Of a stretch of 64,000 nucleotides of DNA, positions 63,716 to 64,000 are shown piece after piece. The stretch comes from Pseudobutyrivibrio ruminis (GTDB lineage: Bacteria > Bacillota > Clostridia > Lachnospirales > Lachnospiraceae), in NCBI RefSeq assembly GCF_015057245.1, contig NZ_SVET01000004.1, forward strand, positions 158,875-222,874, written 5' to 3'. Position numbers and translations under genes: made by a program. Position 1 is the first letter of the stretch. Each line of letters opens with the position of its first letter. The notes beneath the pieces are model-generated. The model saw only the letters and a list, made by a program, of their open reading frames with translations, was not told where the DNA came from and did no database searches.

Positions 63716-63986
63716 ATTTGTCCATATCCTCCCGGAGTAAATCACTACATACTTCATCGTAGTTAAAAATGTCAATTCTGCGTAGGGTAGGGATTTCATC
63801 AATTTCTTCAATGAATGAATTGAAGTCTTCGCATCCACGTATAATGAAGTCAATATCGCTTCGTTCAGAAGCATTTCCATATGCAAATGAGCCAAATAAA
63901 TCCAATCGCTTTACATTATACTTTCGAGCGATAGCTGTGACTCTATCAATTATTTCTGATATTGGCATAGTTTTGTGTTGAATCAT
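63696..63986 (-). CDS. mntA: MntA-like minimal nucleotidyltransferase antitoxin
   Basis: A 96-residue nucleotidyltransferase. GSFAYGNASERSDIDFII (about residues 32-49) carries the Gly-Ser and Asp-x-Asp catalytic motif. The start at 63986 has TGGAGGG upstream, so the gene is complete within the window; its promoter is outside. It should AMPylate and inactivate the HepT encoded just after it. Confidence 0.88.
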   Translation of the reverse strand: MIQHKTMPISEIIDRVTAIARKYNVKRLDLFGSFAYGNASERSDIDFIIRGCEDFNSFIEEIDEIPTLRRIDIFNYDEVCSDLLREDMDKYGKQIF

Positions 63987-64000
63987 TACAAATCCCTCCA

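Noticed and set aside
63716..63895. N-terminal extension of HepT
   Set aside because: The extension lies in another frame of mntA and has no ribosome binding site; the HEPN domain starts at 63715.

Overview
The window reads as chromosome from a low-GC, motile, fermentative Firmicute of the Lachnospiraceae, closest in flavour to Butyrivibrio, Pseudobutyrivibrio or Roseburia. The grounds are a butyryl-CoA:acetate CoA-transferase, a GH3 beta-glucosidase with the permuted domain order known from rumen bacteria, a flagellin-type protein, a thioredoxin reductase of the ferredoxin-dependent clostridial kind, purine-rich ribosome binding sites and many clear sigma-A promoters. No rRNA, tRNA, CRISPR array, transposase or phage gene was seen.

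Layout. 1-8.1 kb: a cation efflux transporter cut by the window edge, phosphoglucomutase, a MacB/FtsX-type ABC exporter pair and threonine synthase. 8.1-12.4 kb: a CheY/CheX-like pair on the minus strand, a small membrane protein and an OmpR-family two-component system. 12.39-13.03 kb: a non-coding, roughly 638-nt imperfect foldback between two convergent genes. 13.0-18.8 kb: a PRTase-like protein and a patatin (minus), then GH3 beta-glucosidase and a PTS-IIC-like permease (plus). 18.9-22.5 kb: hypA, a formate/nitrite transporter, an MgtC-type protein and a HerA-like ATPase in one likely operon. 22.5-29.1 kb: an operon of transglutaminase, Asp/Glu-type racemase, adenylation enzyme, carrier protein, MBOAT and DltD-like protein, which looks like a machine for acylating cell-surface polymers. 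29.2-31.9 kb: flagellin, then a thioredoxin reductase-thioredoxin-OhrR redox operon. 31.9-41.2 kb: an exported protein and a TPR protein divergent from a large hybrid histidine kinase, then thioesterase, CoA-transferase, a GH43 lipoprotein and a short BirA. 41.4-49.3 kb: leuB-ilvD-ilvB-serC-serA-DUF1015. 50.5-62.1 kb: an AT-rich surface-glycan cluster with ABC export, glycosyltransferases, acetyltransferases, a methyltransferase and two dTDP-rhamnose genes, probably controlled by a divergent XRE regulator. 62.1-64.0 kb: two convergent toxin-antitoxin modules, RelBE-like and HepT/MntA-like, next to a duplicated terminator.

The most unusual signals are non-coding. First, the giant foldback at 12.39-13.03 kb contains a 46-bp helix with one wobble pair, and its tip appears to be a three-way junction. 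Second, an approximately 83-nt hairpin occurs twice, in opposite orientations, inside two unrelated operons (26.06 and 60.06 kb), with compensatory base-pair changes between the copies. Third, three 14-bp operator-like repeats sit at exactly 20-bp spacing upstream of the glycan cluster. Fourth, three consecutive palindromes lie in the threonine synthase leader. All homology calls come from reading motifs by eye; no database search was possible.
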